Assembly (NCBI RefSeq): GCF_002902305.1
Contig: NZ_PPPX01000016.1
Coordinates: 303,272 to 367,271, forward strand
Direction: 5' to 3'
Length of the DNA: 64,000 bases
Origin: Staphylococcus argensis
GTDB lineage: Bacteria; Bacillota; Bacilli; Staphylococcales; Staphylococcaceae
Each line of letters opens with the position of its first letter. Positions within the stretch are counted from its first letter, which is position 1. Below, piece after piece: positions 63,915-64,000 of the stretch. The notes beneath the pieces are model-generated. The model had not been told where the DNA came from. It searched no databases and worked only from the letters and a program-made list of their open reading frames with translations. Made by a program: the position numbers and the translations under genes.

Positions 63915-64000
63915 ATCTCATCTCTCCTATACAATGGTTATCAAACGGTTCATACATCAAAAACCGCTTCACATACCCAGTTAAACAAATAAAGTGGACA

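Overview
The window is chromosomal DNA of a coagulase-negative Staphylococcus; I cannot name the species. The assignment rests on a complete icaADBC operon, a YSIRK/LPXTG surface protein, a staphyloferrin-type siderophore locus with Fur boxes, the staphylococcal ald-tdcB-permease block, a vraDE-type bacitracin/peptide efflux pair, BrnQ, DUF3139 and YxeA-family small proteins, and AGGAGG ribosome binding sites with frequent TTG/GTG starts. I saw no tRNA, rRNA, prophage, insertion sequence or CRISPR array.

Layout. 0.1-9 kb: one leftward iron operon encoding two NIS (IucA/IucC) siderophore synthetases, an MFS exporter, a PLP enzyme and an ABC importer (lipoprotein plus two FecCD permeases), with Fur boxes at its head and before the lipoprotein gene. 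9-11.7 kb: a second Fur-controlled module, with a methyltransferase coupled to a FhuD2-like lipoprotein and a divergent siderophore-esterase-like hydrolase. 11.9-18.7 kb: two paralogous lipoproteins with matching promoters, an AT-rich ABC pair, two small unknowns and a DUF4015 lipoprotein. 18.7-27.6 kb: two CDP-glycerol polymerase-type transferases back to back with icaADBC; no icaR is present. 27.6-29.9 kb: a 56-aa small gene coupled to a PAP2 phosphatase, and a Gfo/Idh/MocA oxidoreductase. 30-38.4 kb: a giant LPXTG protein (2789 aa) with about 18 repeats of 98 aa, divergent from an AraC-type regulator. 39.5-45.2 kb: an SMR pump and an AT-rich two-component system plus ABC transporter module resembling lantibiotic sensing/immunity. 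45.4-50.5 kb: a polyol-type dehydrogenase with a cre site, then the alanine dehydrogenase, threonine dehydratase and amino-acid exchanger operon. 51.2-56.1 kb: a QueD-like protein, DUF488, an AlkA-type glycosylase, an MFS pump, a small protein and BrnQ. 56.4-60.6 kb: DUF3139 proteins (one broken by a stop codon) and a YxeA-vraDE-type cassette whose two promoters carry the same operator. 60.7-64 kb: DUF805, tRNA-dihydrouridine synthase, a 53-aa membrane protein and an unknown 364-aa protein.

How it fits together. The left third handles iron under Fur. The middle builds the cell surface: teichoic-acid-like polymer, PNAG and a repeat adhesin. The right half holds catabolism of small amino acids and antimicrobial-peptide defence. 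The points I would follow first are the two calcium-loop-like motifs in each adhesin repeat, the Fur-controlled methyltransferase/FhuD-like/esterase module, the decarboxylase signature in the siderophore PLP enzyme, the AT-rich sensor/ABC module with its unknown last gene, the duplicated operator before yxeA and vraD, and the ica locus without icaR.
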